From Cenococcum geophilum 1.58 (taxonomy: Eukaryota; Ascomycota; Dothideomycetes; Gloniales; Gloniaceae): DNA of 64,000 bases. The position numbers and the translations under genes were made by a program. The stretch is taken from NCBI GenBank assembly GCA_001692895.1, contig KV748193.1, positions 1,922,001 through 1,986,000 on the forward strand, written 5' to 3'. The notes beneath the pieces are model-generated. The model was not told where the DNA came from and searched no databases. It saw only the letters and a list, made by a program, of their open reading frames with translations. Numbering within the stretch: the stretch's first letter is position 1; every line of letters begins with the position of its first letter. Shown piece by piece: positions 35,901-48,612 of the stretch.

Positions 35901-36695
35901 AGCTTTACATTAATCATTAAAGCTTTCTACTAGTCTAGTAGTCCCATCCTTACTATACTATAGACTAGGGATCATTCGCAGTGTTCTCTCCTTTATATAT
36001 TTTAGGGCAGTAAAGACCTCTTTTCCTTCTGCTTTTTCTAGGAAGCTATTCCAGCAGCTAGTCTTAGCTTCTCTTATTGCGTAAAAGTATTGATTTTTAG
36101 CTTCTTTATAGGCTTCTAGTCTAGAACTTCTATTAGGTTATTCCTCATGAAGTCTTTCTAGTTTTACCATTTTTTGTCTTTTCTTTAGAAGCTCTTTATT
36201 CCACTATAGTTTAGAGAATTCGCAGGTTCTAGATCTAGGGATAGCTTTCTCTGCTGCTAGCTTTATATAGCTAGTAAGATCTATTGCTAGATTATCTACT
36301 AGTGTACTTAAGCTTCTATCCTTAAGTCTATACGAATCTTCTAGGGAGGCTAGGGACCTTTTCCTCCTATCTCTATATAGGGGTTTTCTCTAACTAGTTC
36401 TTCTAAAACTAAAAGCTTTGCTTCTAGTTCTAGCTCTAAAACTTGTTCTTTTAAGGAGGTAGAGAAGAGTTCCCAGTTTGCCTTTTTTATAGAGAAAGGG
36501 GTTTCTTAAAGAGGGTTTAGGTATCTTTGCGTCTCTCTAGTAAATAAAGAGAATGCTATAGTCTTATAATTAGATCCTGTTTCTTCTATTATAGTCCAAT
36601 TATCCTAGATATTTTCTTGAAAGTTTCCTAAGTAGAAGGCTAGGTCTATAATAGACTTTTCCCTTATATTAAATCTATAAAAGGTCCCTTGCTGT
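32941..36695 (-). mobile_element. LINE 1 (Tad1-like), 5'-truncated, in gypsy B
   Basis: A minus-strand non-LTR element of 3,755 bp with an 11-bp target duplication GGGTTATTCCT (32930-32940 and 36696-36706). The 3' end is an A-rich tail of TAAAAA units (32941-32965 on the complementary strand). The last 300 bp (3' UTR) match the 3' UTR of LINE 2 at 52490-52790, so they are one family. The 5' end stops inside the endonuclease domain, as expected from incomplete target-primed reverse transcription. Confidence 0.92.
33300..36690 (-). pseudogene. LINE 1 ORF2 relic (endonuclease end, RT, RNase H)
   Basis: Minus strand. The end of the APE-type endonuclease reads SIIDLAFYLGNFQENI near 36640-36600. 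RT starts about 35860 with WEWPELERIEVKQVLLSSF, then KALGPDSISFAIL. The RT active site is intact as YIDD at 35087-35076 within SYIDDFAITV. RNase H is around 34150-33780, with an Asp-Gly-Ser start and the late block PSHLGINGNKIADKLAKKG. A C-terminal THLLLECRLY segment lies near 33470. Ambiguous bases occur at 33309, 34481, 35174, 35629 and 35641. RIP stops inactivate it, although the RT Asp residues survive. Confidence 0.87.
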
Positions 36696-36706
36696 GGGTT
36701 ATTCCT

Positions 36707-39700
36707 ATAGAGGCGTAGATTAAGTTATTATAAGTAAACTCCGCCATAGTAAGGAGACTAGCTTAGTTTATCTATTTAAAGTTATAAAATGCCCTAAGGT
36801 ACTACTCTATGGTTTAATTTTACCTTTTTATCTACCTATCTATCTAAGGGTAAAATGTAATAGATAAGTTTTACTTAATTCCTAGATAGAAGTATAGCGA
36901 AGACTAGAATTTAGAGGTTAGAATTAGTCCTTAGTCTAATATAATGGACTATAGGACTTTATATAGTCTAATCACCTCTCTTATAAGTAGGTTCGCTAGA
37001 CCTTAGGCCTTTAAGTCCCCTCTTATAGGGATATAGTGAGCTATTTTTATAAATCGGTCTACTACTACTAGAACTGCATTATACTAAATACCTATATATT
37101 CGCTTAGAGGTAGTTCTATAATAAAATTAAGCGTAATATCCTTTTAGGGGCCTCTTAAGACTAGTAGTGGGTATAGTACTCTATATAGTTGGTGTCTTAA
37201 TAGCTTAATCTAGCTGTAGGTATAGTAGCTTTAGATCTAATCTTTAACGTATTATCTTATTTCTGGCTAGTAGTACTAATATTAGACCAGTTCTAACGTT
37301 TTTATTATACCGAAATGTCCTACTAGCTTACTATTATAGCAACGCTGCATTACTTTAAGCCGTAGTCTCCTATTTAGGATATATAGCCTTCCTTAGTGGC
37401 GGAGCACACTGTTATTATCCTTCTAATCTTTTAGCTAGATTAGGACGGTGTAATTACTCTAACTTCAGCTGCCCTATTAGCGCTTTTTTTTCTTTACTTT
37501 ATCTAATCACGCCTAAATCTTTTAGGCTATTAAATTGGTAGATAAGGCTTCCTTTACCTCTTTTAGAAGTAAGTTTTTTAGGATATATACCGTTTTAAAC
37601 TCTTCTACTACTATCCTAGCTAGTTTAGTCTGTGGCGCTCGGTGTTATACACTACCTATACTAGTGCGGCCTAATCGGCCTATAATTGCTTCTATTAATA
37701 GCTAGCCGCCTACTCTGTTAGATCGGCTTATATTAAGCTATAATTAAAGACTTTAAAGAATTGTATTTGGTTCTCTATTAGTAAGGGGGATAGTTTAGTC
37801 TATCTCCATATAATCTTGTTGCTATAATAGGGCATCCACTAGGTTACTTGCGCCTTTTTAGTGTATAATGCGGAAATTAAAGATGGCTAGCTATTTGGCC
37901 CATCTTACCTGTCTTTATAATAGCTCTTTTATTATTATAAAAGGCCGTAAATTGGCGTAATTAGTTAGTAATTTAACCTAATATTGCGCTCCTTCTAAAT
38001 AGTATCTCTAGTGCTTAAAACTGGCCACTATTACTAGTAACTCCGTACTATACATGTTGTAGTTATATTTTACCATAATTAGCTTTCTTAAAAAGAATGC
38101 TACTAGGTACTATTATAGCTTCCTATTAGGCCCTAGAGCTTGCTAGCTTAATATACCTAAGATTATAAATTTAAAAGTGTCCGTTTTAATCTTTATAGGT
38201 ATCTCTAGCCTAAAATAGATTAATAAGGGGGCCGATTTAAACTGCTTCTTTAACAGTTTAAAGGCCTCTAACGCTTTTAGGTCTAGTTTAAGTTTCTTTA
38301 ACTCTTTTTATCTTTATTTCCAGCCTCCTTTAGCCGCGCCGCGACTACATTTAGTTACTTTATTTAAGGGTGCTGTAATATAGGAGAAGCCCTTAATAAA
38401 ATGGCGGTAATAATTGGCGAATTTAATAAAGATTCTTACCTCTTGTATACTTTTGGGCACTCGGTCGCCCCCCGAACTCGGTTACGTTTTATATAGGAAA
38501 CGTGACCGAGTTTGAGGGGGGACTGAGTTCTGGGTGTCCGATCTTATCTAATACTTTATTTGGCCACCTCTTGCAGCGATTACAGCCTGAATTTGTATAG
38601 GTTAGGCATAATAAAGATACCTAGAGAAATATTTTACATCCTTAGAAGTAATATTTTATATACAAAAGCAGTTTTCTAGCGCTTTTGAAGGTATTTGTCA
38701 AGTGGCAATTGCTACCGCGCTACGTGGCTTAAGTCTTTTCATCAACTACTTTTTCCCCATACTCCCATGTTTATACTGTCCTTATAGAAGTTGCATTTAG
38801 ATAGTTTGGCGTATAATTTATATACTTAGAGTTTCTTTAAGACCTCCTTTATATGGGCCTTATAATCTTTTACCCTCTTAGAAAAGATTAGGATGTTATT
38901 AAGGTATATAATATAGGTTATATCTAATAGGTCTAATAGGGCGCTGTTAATATACCCTTAAAAGGTGCTAGGGGTATTACTTAGTCTAAATAGGACTATA
39001 GTATATTTAAAAAGCCCGTATCTGGTCCTAAACGCTATTTTTTATTTATTGCCCTCTTTAATCCTAATATAATAATATATATCTCTTAGATCTAATTTAG
39101 TGTAGTGGGATGCCCTATATAACTAGTCTAAGGATTCCTAAATTAGGGGGAGTAGGTACTAATTCTTTTTGGTAATTGCGTTTAACCCTTTATAATTTAT
39201 ATAGAGATATAAGCCTTTATTCTTCTTCTTAATAAAGAGGATTAGAGTACTAGTAAGAGATTGTAACTTGCGGATCTACCCGCATTATAGATTCTTATCT
39301 AGACACTCTCTTAAAACCTTTAGTTTGGCTTTTAAAAGGTTATATAGTAGACTAAATAGGGGTTGTTTGCTTTTTATTAACTTAATTACTAGCTTATATA
39401 GACTGTGGTCCAGTAATAACCTAGCTTCTTTCTTATTAAATATATCTGTATAGTCCTTATAGGCTTTTAGTAGAGAATTTACTAGCCCTTTAAGTGCTGT
39501 AATGGTTATATATATAATAAAAAGATCTAAATCTATGTGTTATAGACTTGCTATAAAGGATCTTAGTCCTTCTATTATAACCTTTTAGTATTTCTTATTC
39601 CCTTTAGCCCTTTAAAGCTGTAGAGTCTTCTATATAAAGCTTAGAATTAGGTCCTATTTAGATAATTAAGGTATGCTTAGGACTATATTAAATCTAGCTA

Positions 39701-41382
39701 CCTCTTTTACGAGAAAGGAGTCTACTTTACCTTACTTTAATCTAAATAAGTTAGTAACCTTATATAGTATACTAGCCGTTCCGTATATAGCTAGAGGTTA
39801 GTAGTTAAGGGTCTTATACCCTCCTAGCCTCTATCTATTATAATTTAGTCCGCTACGTGCTAGTAGTAATAAGGTAATAATATTAGCTTCTGCTTTATAA
39901 TTAATAAGGGTATAGACTAATATATCGCCCTTTAGGCCTCTTATGCTTACTATAACTTAAATTAATAAGCTACCTAGGCCTCTTTATTTACTAAAGTTAT
40001 AGGCTTCTTTTTATTACTCCTTTATATATATAACCTTGCCTATAATATATAGAGCCGTTATATTATAGGGTTCGCTTTTTTTATTTCCTTTTTTAGCTTA
40101 TAGTACTTTCTAGTAATATAGCCTAGTTAGTTACAGTTGTAATATCTTAGACTAAATTGGTTACTCTTTAGCTTCCCTTTCTTATTAGGGTTAGGCTGAT
40201 CTTCTTTAGACTAATATTTTTAGGATAATAATGGACTTAATCGCTATTATTGATTCTAGTATATTCTTAAGTCATTTGCGTTACTCTAAGACCTTTTCCT
40301 TAAGTTCTTTATTTCTAAGGGTACTTATTTCTAGGCCGATTTAGATAATTTACGCTTTATATCCCTATATACTTCTTTAGCATCTAGTTCCATTTTAGAT
40401 AACTTATAGTATTTTACCCCTAGGATATAAAATAGCCTCTTCTATATTTTGTCTAATAGGGCCACTTTAAACTTTAAGATCTATATTTCCTTATTTTATA
40501 TACTTAGCGCTTTCTATTATATACGGAGGTATTATAATAGGTCTAATAGGGTCCGGTTTTCTTGTGTTGCTCTTTTAATTCTAGAAAAGGCATTAGCCTT
40601 ACACTCCTATTCTGTCCTAAGTAACAATAATATATACTCTTTTATTTTTTCCTAGGTTTATTCTATAACGGGCTATACGGCCTTTATATTGTCCTATCTT
40701 TTCTACTAAGTATCCCCTAAATGCTTATATGCAAATTTAGTCCGCTATAATTCTATTTTAAATATATATAGGACCCGAATAAAGAACTTCTTATAGTTTT
40801 TCTTCTATTTGTCCTATTTGTGTCTCCCTTTACCTATAAACTTTATAAGTGGCTATAGTTCGGGCAATTAGGATTATAACGCAGCGCCCCTAATAGGTAT
40901 GTTGATTTCTCTTAGGTTAGGTAGGGTAGGGGTTAGTATAGTTAAAGATCTTATTAGTGTTTTTCTATCCTCTTCTAGCGGTTATTAATATTCCTCTAGT
41001 TTTTACCTTATTTGTAATAATATCTGTTATTTCTTAGCGAGCTCTAGCTGTAGTTATATAGCTACTAGCTCCTTATCCAGACTTTAGTTTTTTGCCTCTA
41101 ATTAAGCTAGTTCTCCTCTTTATGTAACTCTTTAGGGTCCTTATTTAAGGTTATACTCGCCCTATTTAGTTAAGATTAACTTATTTTATTCTTTTTTCTC
41201 TAATCCTTTGTTGTTAGAGTTTTCTAAATCTAGTTAGATCGTATTAGATACTAATTAGGAGTTTAATAGTCCCACTACCATATTTCGTTTATTCTTCTTT
41301 ATCTGCGGTTAGTTTACGCCTAATATTATGTTATATAGTTAGAGGTTTATCTTTATCTAAGGACCTTATAGTACTATTCGCG
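36707..41382 (-). pseudogene. Gypsy B gag-pol relic (gag to integrase core)
   Basis: Minus strand from the 5' LTR. Gag lies about 41300-40000, with a zinc knuckle YYNCN-LGYITRKYY at about 40160-40115 (outer Cys and the His now Tyr). Protease follows, then RT from about 39270 (LRKLQSLTSTLILFIKKKNK). The RT active site reads YLNN at 38906-38895, both Asp changed to Asn. The Tc1-like fragment interrupts RT at KCNFYKDS (about 38775) and the frame resumes at VPKSIQEVRIF (about 38455); roughly 30 codons of B appear lost there. The RNase H and integrase core run about 38400-36707, ending NLIYASIGIT where LINE 1 inserted. Confidence 0.85.
38455..38775 (-). mobile_element. Tc1/mariner-like 3' fragment with fold-back end
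   Basis: The minus strand encodes IQAVIAARGGQIKY followed by a stop (about 38600-38555). This is the characteristic C-terminus of fungal Tc1-type transposases (usually IQAVIAARGGHTKY). Downstream, 38455-38542 forms an imperfect fold-back of two arms of about 38 bp, sharing AACTCGG-(T/C)ACGTTT and a C/G-rich block around an 8-nt loop. Not RIPped. The other end of the element was not found, and part of gypsy B's RT is missing at the site, so this is a remnant rather than a clean insertion. Confidence 0.7.
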
Positions 41383-41402
41383 TATAAGGAACTAGGAGTT
41401 CC
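41383..41402 (-). repeat. Gypsy B 5' LTR, piece 1 (20 bp)
   Basis: Inner end of B's 5' LTR, matching 29320-29339, cut off by gypsy C. The remaining 298 bp are at 48310-48607. Confidence 0.88.
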
Positions 41403-41579
41403 TATTACGGCACTGACCTAACGCATACTGTTTTATACTATCTCGTACTGTTAGCTGGCCCACCACTAGTACCTTAGCAGCCGGCCCTACTATTTGTATA
41501 CAATACCCCATTTCCACCCTCTTCTCCTCTTCATACCATAACGTAGTTATTTAGTCTACTTTATTGCAGCACTGTGACA
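41403..41579 (+). repeat. Gypsy C 5' LTR
   Basis: TATTACGG...TGTGACA, 177 bp. It holds polypyrimidine and GC-rich blocks (CAGCCGGCCC) that resisted RIP. Confidence 0.92.
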
Positions 41580-41800
41580 GTTTATAGTATCTCTAATTGC
41601 ACCCCGTTACGATCTTTATTTTTCCCAGTCTACTATCTCCGTTTTCCTAGTATAATCGCGACCCGGCGCGACTAACAACACTATACTACAGTCCTAGATA
41701 ATTTTAGCACAGTCTCAGTATAGCCTTAGTACAGTCTCAGCAACCTTAGTATTATAGTTAGCCTTATAAGATTCCGATTACCTTACCCAGATCTCCTAGA

Positions 41801-44800
41801 ATGGGCGACTATAATATAGACGACGTCCCGCCGACAAACCCTCGTGAAGCGCTCGCCCGCCTCCTTAATACCTCCTATACTAATATCGCCTGGGCAATTA
41901 GGAATAGTCCTAAATACCTAAAGAACCTTAATGTGGCAGGAACCTTTCAGCAACTCTCTATATATGCAGCTTTCTTAACCAGTATTAAAAACGGCCTTTA
42001 AGCTGTCTATAGTAAAGGCCAAGCTATAAAGTCCTAACTTAAAAAAGCTTAATATAGAATTAACTCCCTTAAGACACTTAAACTATATATTAAGCAATAC
42101 AAACAGCAAGCCTTTATATACACCGAGACTATATAAAACTTAAGCTCCTAGATTACTATACTTACCAAGACCATTGCCAATAAGAACCCTACTACTGGCT
42201 CCTCTCTTTTAACTAAGCCCTATAGAAAAAAGTGTGAAGTAAAAGATCTAACCCTGTTTGATGGCAAGGGATTACTAATTAAAAAGTAAGAAATTTTTAA
42301 AATATGGGAAATAAAAATCTAAGGCGTTTTCAGGAGGGATGTAAAGTGCTTTAAGACCCTAATAGACAAAATCCTCTATATATTAGACATGCTAATAGAT
42401 AAGGCTTATAACTATGTTAAATATGGCCTTAATACGCTATGTATATACCCGAACGACCTAAGTAAATAGACCTTTTCTAACTAATCGTCTATGTTTATAT
42501 ATATAAGAGGACACTATAAGACTATAGATATAACCCAAGCGGTTAAAAATAAGTTAGATACCTTAAGCTAAGGTAAATATAACTACTAGTTTTAAAAAGC
42601 AGAGCTTAATAAGTTAATAATTAAAGTAAACAAGACCGAGGAACAAAAAGTGGATTTACTTAAGAAGAATATTTCCTCTAAGATAAAGGACCTAGCCCTT
42701 ACCCTTAGCTATAAAATCGGCGATGCTGACTATAAAGGCTGGAGTAAGCAGATGGATGTGTTCGCTTATAACCTATAAAACTATACCTACTATATTAAGT
42801 TAAATACCGCTAAGCTAAGTGCCACTGGCGGCTATTAACCTATATTACTATAGAATGACCTTATAGACCTAGACGCCGTTAAGTTCGGTAGCGGTAGTAA
42901 TAGCCTCCCTAATAACGTCTAAAGACATTATATAAATAATAGACTCTATATAGCGTGTGGTTAACCTAGCTACTAAAAAGATACTTATAACCCCTAGTAA
43001 AACCTAAATCCCCTTCTAATACTACTGTGCTAACCCCCCCCCTAGCCGCAGCGGATTCTTTAATAGAGGGAATAGTAATTAAGGCGGTAACCGCGGATAA
43101 GGACGTGGGTTCGGATATAAACCCCCCCAACGTAGCCCTAGCCAATAGTCCCGTACGCGAACTATAAATAAGTACTCTATATTACTACCAACCGCGAGAC
43201 CGGCTATATTATTGGCAAAGTACCCCCTAGTATATATACACCGTTAGAGACTAATATATTAGGATATACTAGCTAAGACTATAGCCACTAGCCAAGCCCT
43301 ATAACGCAGCTATTAAAAGGCTAACCCTTAAACTAAGTTGCCTCTAAGGGTTAGAACTATACGGGGAGAAGGATAAAAGGATTAGATCTATATTACTAGA
43401 TTAGTTAGACCTTATTCTAAGCTAGCTGCTATTTAATCTTAAAATAGTAAACAACGATAGAAATTCCATCCTTATTTAGACTTACCTCTCCTTACTACGT
43501 AATTTACTCCTAGAAGTTCTTATTAAAACAGTAAGCCTTATTAATAGTGGTAGTATAGCACTAGTTCTAAAACCACTCCGCCTTGCTAATAGACTCCGAT
43601 CCAGCTTTATTACCTATTACTTTACAGTAAAAATAATAATTGGCCACTATATAGAATTTATGCTTTTTTACGTTATAAAGTTATTACCCTTAATACTAGT
43701 AATTCTTAAAATGCCCTAGCTTAAAAAGTATAACCTAAGCATAAACTTCCCCGTTCTAGGGCTTAAGTTTAACTCTAATTACTATACCTATAACTGTCTC
43801 CTATGGCATATCCCTAATTGTAACTAAGTAGCACTATATGGACGTATTGCACAGCTAACGCTTAGATACCGTTAGCTAATAGTAAAAGAGGTACCTAATA
43901 CTAGTAAGCTAATATACATAGTAAACAAAACAGAGATTTTGGAAGACTAGACTACCGCCCCACCCCTAAGAAATACCGCCCCGCCCCTAAGAATATAAAT
44001 ACCGCTAAAACTATAAGTCCCCCGTATATACCCGCTTAACTTAGGCCAGCTAGTAAGATATCTAACTCTAAGTTATTTACTATACGTATATATAACCGCG
44101 CGTATAACAGCTAAAGGTATTATAGCTAAGACCAAAACTAGAGTAATTAAGACCTCCCCCCTGTAACGCCTAACTTTATATCTGTCTCCCGCGTATACCG
44201 TATAGGGCCGCTACCGCGTTTCTACCCCCTAGGGCCAACTAAGCCGCGCTAGCCTAGCCGTAGCACCAGAGAACTAAATACGCCCCAAACTGGACGATAT
44301 TAGATACACTTGTGCCGTTAATTTTACCCAGTTCTATAAATAAAAAGGCGTAAAGGTAATAAGGATCTATATAGCGGAGCTGGTAGAACTGGTTAAATAA
44401 GAAGAACACTAATAGCTACTTAAAGAGCTGCCTATAGGCCTAATAGAAGTACCGAATTTGTTAGAAAAGTCTTTCCGCTAGCTAGTAGAGGGCGACTATA
44501 TAATAGAAGAAGCCCGTAAAGCGCTACCCCCTTATTTTTATAATTTCCTTAAGATAAACCTAAAAGCTAAGCCTAAGTCTCTACGCCGGAAGATAGTTAA
44601 TACTAATATTAAAAAAATTCTAAAAGGTAAACTAGGATTAACCTAAGAAGATATTTTATAACGCTTACTAAAGGAGTTCTGTAAATATATTAAGCACTTT
44701 CTCCCTAAGAACGTAGATAAGCTGCCCCCTTACCGACTATAGGACTATAAAATTGAGATTATCCCTAGAAACTAGGCCCTATACTATAAAAACAGACCAC

Positions 44801-47800
44801 TCTTACCTACTAAACTTAGGTATGTAAAAAAGTGGATTAATAAAATGCTAAATAAGGGTTTTATCCGCGAATCGACCTTACCAGCTACTGTACTACTCCT
44901 CCTCGCTACTAAGCCTAGTAGCGGTGTATAAATCTACTATAACTACCGAGGCCTAAATACAGTTACTATTAAGAATTGGTATCTACTACCACTAATCTAT
45001 AAGACACTTGACGCACTTTATAGTACTAAGTACTTTACTAAACTTAATATAATTGCTGCGTTTAACCGAATCTGGATTACGAAGGGCTATAAGTAGCTTA
45101 TAGTATTTATTACCCAGTTCGGACTCTATAAAATACTAGTTATACCGTTTAGCCTCTATAACGCACCCGCTATGTTTTAAAACTATATTAATTATATCTT
45201 ATACAACACCCTTAACGACTACTGCACTGCCTACCTTAATAATGTCCTTATCTTTTCTAAAACACGTATTAAGCATACTAAGTATATAAATAAAGTCATC
45301 TAAAGACTCGGTAATGCTGGACTTTAGATTAATATTAATAAGTCTAAGTTCTACTCTACTAAAACGAAATATTTTAGCTTAATTATCTTAACTAATGGTA
45401 TGACTATACACCCTAAGAAGGTATAGGCCTTATAAGAATAAAAGGACCCAATATTAATTAAAGAACTATAATAATTTCTTAGCTTCACGAACTTCTACTA
45501 GCGATTTATCTAAGGCTACTTTGCTATTGCTACACCTATAATAAAACTCCTAAAGAAGGACATTAGATGGCTATAGGGACTAGAATAAGCCAAATTATTT
45601 AAGGCCCTTAAGGGAGCCTTTACCTTAGCACCAGTATTAGCATACTATAACTATATAAAGAAGATAGTGGTGGAGATAGATGTATTAAATTAGGCTTCTA
45701 GTAAAGTCCTTTCCTAGTATAATAATAACGGTAAATTAAGACCGGTTACATTCTTCTCCGTAAAGCACTCTACGCTAGAGTATAACTACGAGATCTATAA
45801 TAAAGAACTCTTAGCTATTATTAAGGCTTTAGAGAAATAGCGTCCTAAGATATAAGGGACTAAGGAGCTGTTTAAAACTACCACCGACTATAAAAACCTA
45901 CAGACATTTATAACTACTAAGTAGCTAAATTAACACTAAGTCTGGTAGGCAGAGTTCCTTTTATAGTTTAACTTTATAATTATATATAGACCTAGTAGCA
46001 AAGCCATGCTCCCTAACGCCCTAAACTAGCTACTAGGAATAAGGCTTAAGGACGCTAATAATAAACGCCTCCGCTATTAAGCCTAAGTCGTTATACTACC
46101 CCAGAAAATTAACCCTATAATCTTAAAAGAATTGCTATATAAGTCCCGTAACTCTAATAATGCGGAGTTTATAGCTACTTTAAATCCTAAAATAGCTAAA
46201 AAGTTACTAGATAAGTTAATTTAGTTAGGATATTAGGAGAACAAACTCATAAGAGATATAGTAGCGGCCCTACGTAATTAGAAAGCTCGCTATTAGCTAA
46301 AGAAGATTAGGAAATTACTCCGTTATAATAAGTTAGAATATAGTATTGTTAACGGACAGATCTACTTCTACTAATACCTCTTTATCCCTAACGCCCTAGA
46401 CCTCCACCTAGAAGTTATCTATTACTCTTATAGCAGCGGCCCCGCTAGTTACCCTAGCTAAATTAAGACCCTTAACCTCTTAAACCAAATATACTAGTAG
46501 CTAGAAATCTCCTAATTTACAGCTACCTTTATTAAAGACTATGCCCTATACTTTCGCACTAAGACCCCCTGTTCTACCCTACCCAGTTTCCTAAAGTTAC
46601 TAAAACTACCCACTCGCCTATAGACCAATATTTTAATTAACTATATTATAACGCTGCCGGTATACTAACGCTATAGTAAGGTATATAAATATATCCTTAT
46701 TATTATAGACCGCCTAACTAAAATATAATACCTTATTTTAGTAATAGAACTCTTAATAAAGGAGCTAGTTAACGGCTTTATTAATAATATGTATAAGCTT
46801 TACAGTATACTAAGCACGATTATCTCCAATTATAGTATATAATTTATTAGCGACTTCTAGCGACGATTAAGTAAACGCCTTAAAATAACCCTAAGACCAA
46901 GCTTAGCCTAGTACCTAAAAACAGACGGCTAAACTGAAATTATTAATGCTGCCGTAAATAAGTACCTTTATACTTTTATTAGCTTTATATAGGACGACTA
47001 GGTTAACTACCTACCGCTTACTAAGTTTACTATAAATAACTAAGTTAATAAGAGTATAGGCATCTCCCCGTTTTTTATAAACTATGGCTTTAACCCTTGC
47101 CTTAGAATTAAGCCTGCTGGCCCCTACCTACTAATACTATTAGTATAAGCAAAGAAGGAGTTCTTTTGCGTAAACTCTATAGCTAGCCGCTTTAAGCGAA
47201 TATTAATATAGCTTAAGGCCCTAGCCTAGATTTTATAGTAATGCTATAAAGATAATGCTAATACCTATAGGGATAAAAGCGCGTTATTCTACGAAGGCGA
47301 TATAGTTATAGTTAGCTTAAAAAAATATAAAGATAAATAGACCTAAAAAGAAATGGGACGATAAATAGGACAGCCTGTACCCTATACTTACAGTATACTA
47401 AGGGGCAGTTATAGTAGACCTTTTAGACTACATCTAAGTAAATAAATCCTTCTATATATCTAAGGTCCGCCTCTAGGCTGCTAAAGAGATCCCTAGCTAA
47501 GTAAATATTAATATTATAGAACGCCGCAATATATAAGGACGAGTAGTAAAGAGAGATAATAACGGTAACATAGAAGACAAATGGGAGTTTAAAAAAATCC
47601 TTAATATATATGACGAAGGCCCCTAAGGCCTAACTTATAAGATTAAATGGAAATATTATAAGGATATAACCTAGCAGCTAGAAGAAAACCTAAAGGGTTA
47701 TAAATAGGCTGTATAGCGCTTTTATAAGCAACACCTTAAGAAGCTAGGACCCCCAAACTAGGTATAAGATAAGGAAAAGTCACGCTAAGGTTGTGGCCGA
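41801..47800 (+). pseudogene. Gypsy C gag-pol relic
   Basis: The gag ATG at 41801 opens 66 codons (MGDYNIDDVPPTNPREALAR) before the first stop. A zinc knuckle RLYIACG-PSY-KDTYN lies at about 42945-43000 (Cys and His to Tyr). RT is preceded by PKNVDKLPPYRLQDYKIEI near 44710, the usual entry block. The RT site reads YLNN at 45232-45243 (both Asp lost). RNase H is near 45650-45900. The integrase zinc region is about 46400-46500 and its core 46600-47150. The chromodomain at about 47580-47720 has WEFKKILNIYDEGP and YKIKWKYYKD, a normal chromodomain with aromatic positions kept. Stops are at Gln/Trp codons. Confidence 0.9.
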
Positions 47801-48117
47801 CTACCGTATTAAAATTTGTAGTGGTTAAGATGTTATAGAACTTTAACCGGTAGTTAAAGTTATCTAATTAGCTAGATTCTTGCTAAGAAACGCCATATAG
47901 ATTAATTTGGGTGGTAGTATAGAGTTCTACTAACCTTACTTACTAAACTAACTAATTAGGATTTTCTATACCCGGCACGGAAAATTACTATTAGCTTAGT
48001 TAAGGGCGGTAAGCGGAACTAATATCTTTGCGGTAAAAAACAGGCAACCCTAAATACTGCCTATTTTAGAGTTATCTATTTAGTTTAGGGACCAAACCAT
48101 CTAGGGGAGAGAAGTAC

Positions 48118-48304
48118 TGTTACGGCACTAACCTAACGCATACTGTTTTATACTATCTTATACTATTTCCTACTATTAGCTAGCCCACTACTAGTATCTT
48201 AGCAGCCGGCCCTACTATTTATATACAATACCCCATTTCCACCCTCTTCTCCTCTTTATACTATAACGTAGTTATTTAATCTACTTCATTGCAGCACTAT
48301 AACA
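48118..48304 (+). repeat. Gypsy C 3' LTR
   Basis: TGTTACGG...TAACA, 187 bp; it keeps the original TG start that the 5' copy has lost. Confidence 0.93.
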
Positions 48305-48309
48305 GTTCC

Positions 48310-48607
48310 TAAGGTTAATATAGTAGAAAAAGGCTTAACTTAGCACGATTACTTAATAGAGGATACTATTTGTATTTAACATATTATAAACAGCTATCTC
48401 CCTACTAGAGTAGCTGCTTATAGTTTTATCTAGCGCCATCTAGTTAGGACTTTACTAGATTAAGATAAAGCCTCTAATTGGTCTAATTCTATTTATAGCT
48501 TGGACTAGATATACCTTATTATTTTGACTTAGGTCTACTTAGGCTCCGTATAAGGTAGTAAGTCCTCCTCTACTCTAATTGTTACTAGATCGTCACTGTT
48601 CGTAATA
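48310..48607 (-). repeat. Gypsy B 5' LTR, piece 2 (298 bp)
   Basis: Aligns with 29340-29637. Together with 41383-41402 it restores a 318-bp LTR. Differences from the other LTR are mainly transitions. Confidence 0.9.
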
Positions 48608-48612
48608 ATAGT

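Larger units (their letters stand above)
41398..48309 (+). mobile_element. Ty3/gypsy element C, nested in an LTR of B
   Basis: The element spans 41403-48304 (6,902 bp) with target duplication GTTCC (41398-41402 and 48305-48309). The LTRs are 41403-41579 (177 bp) and 48118-48304 (187 bp); the 10-bp difference is one indel near position 40 of the LTR. The purine tract AGGGGAGAGAAG lies just before the 3' LTR. It is younger than B and less heavily RIPped at its 5' end (41580-42300). Confidence 0.94.
29315..48612 (-). mobile_element. Ty3/gypsy element B, minus strand, nested in A
   Basis: The target duplication is ATAGT (29315-29319 and 48608-48612). The 318-bp LTR at 29320-29637 is its 3' LTR. 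Its 5' LTR is split by gypsy C into 41383-41402 and 48310-48607 (20 + 298 = 318 bp). Orientation comes from the purine tract next to 29637 and from the pol order on the minus strand. B carries a MITE, a LINE, a Tc1-like fragment and gypsy C. Without them B is about 8 kb. Confidence 0.92.
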
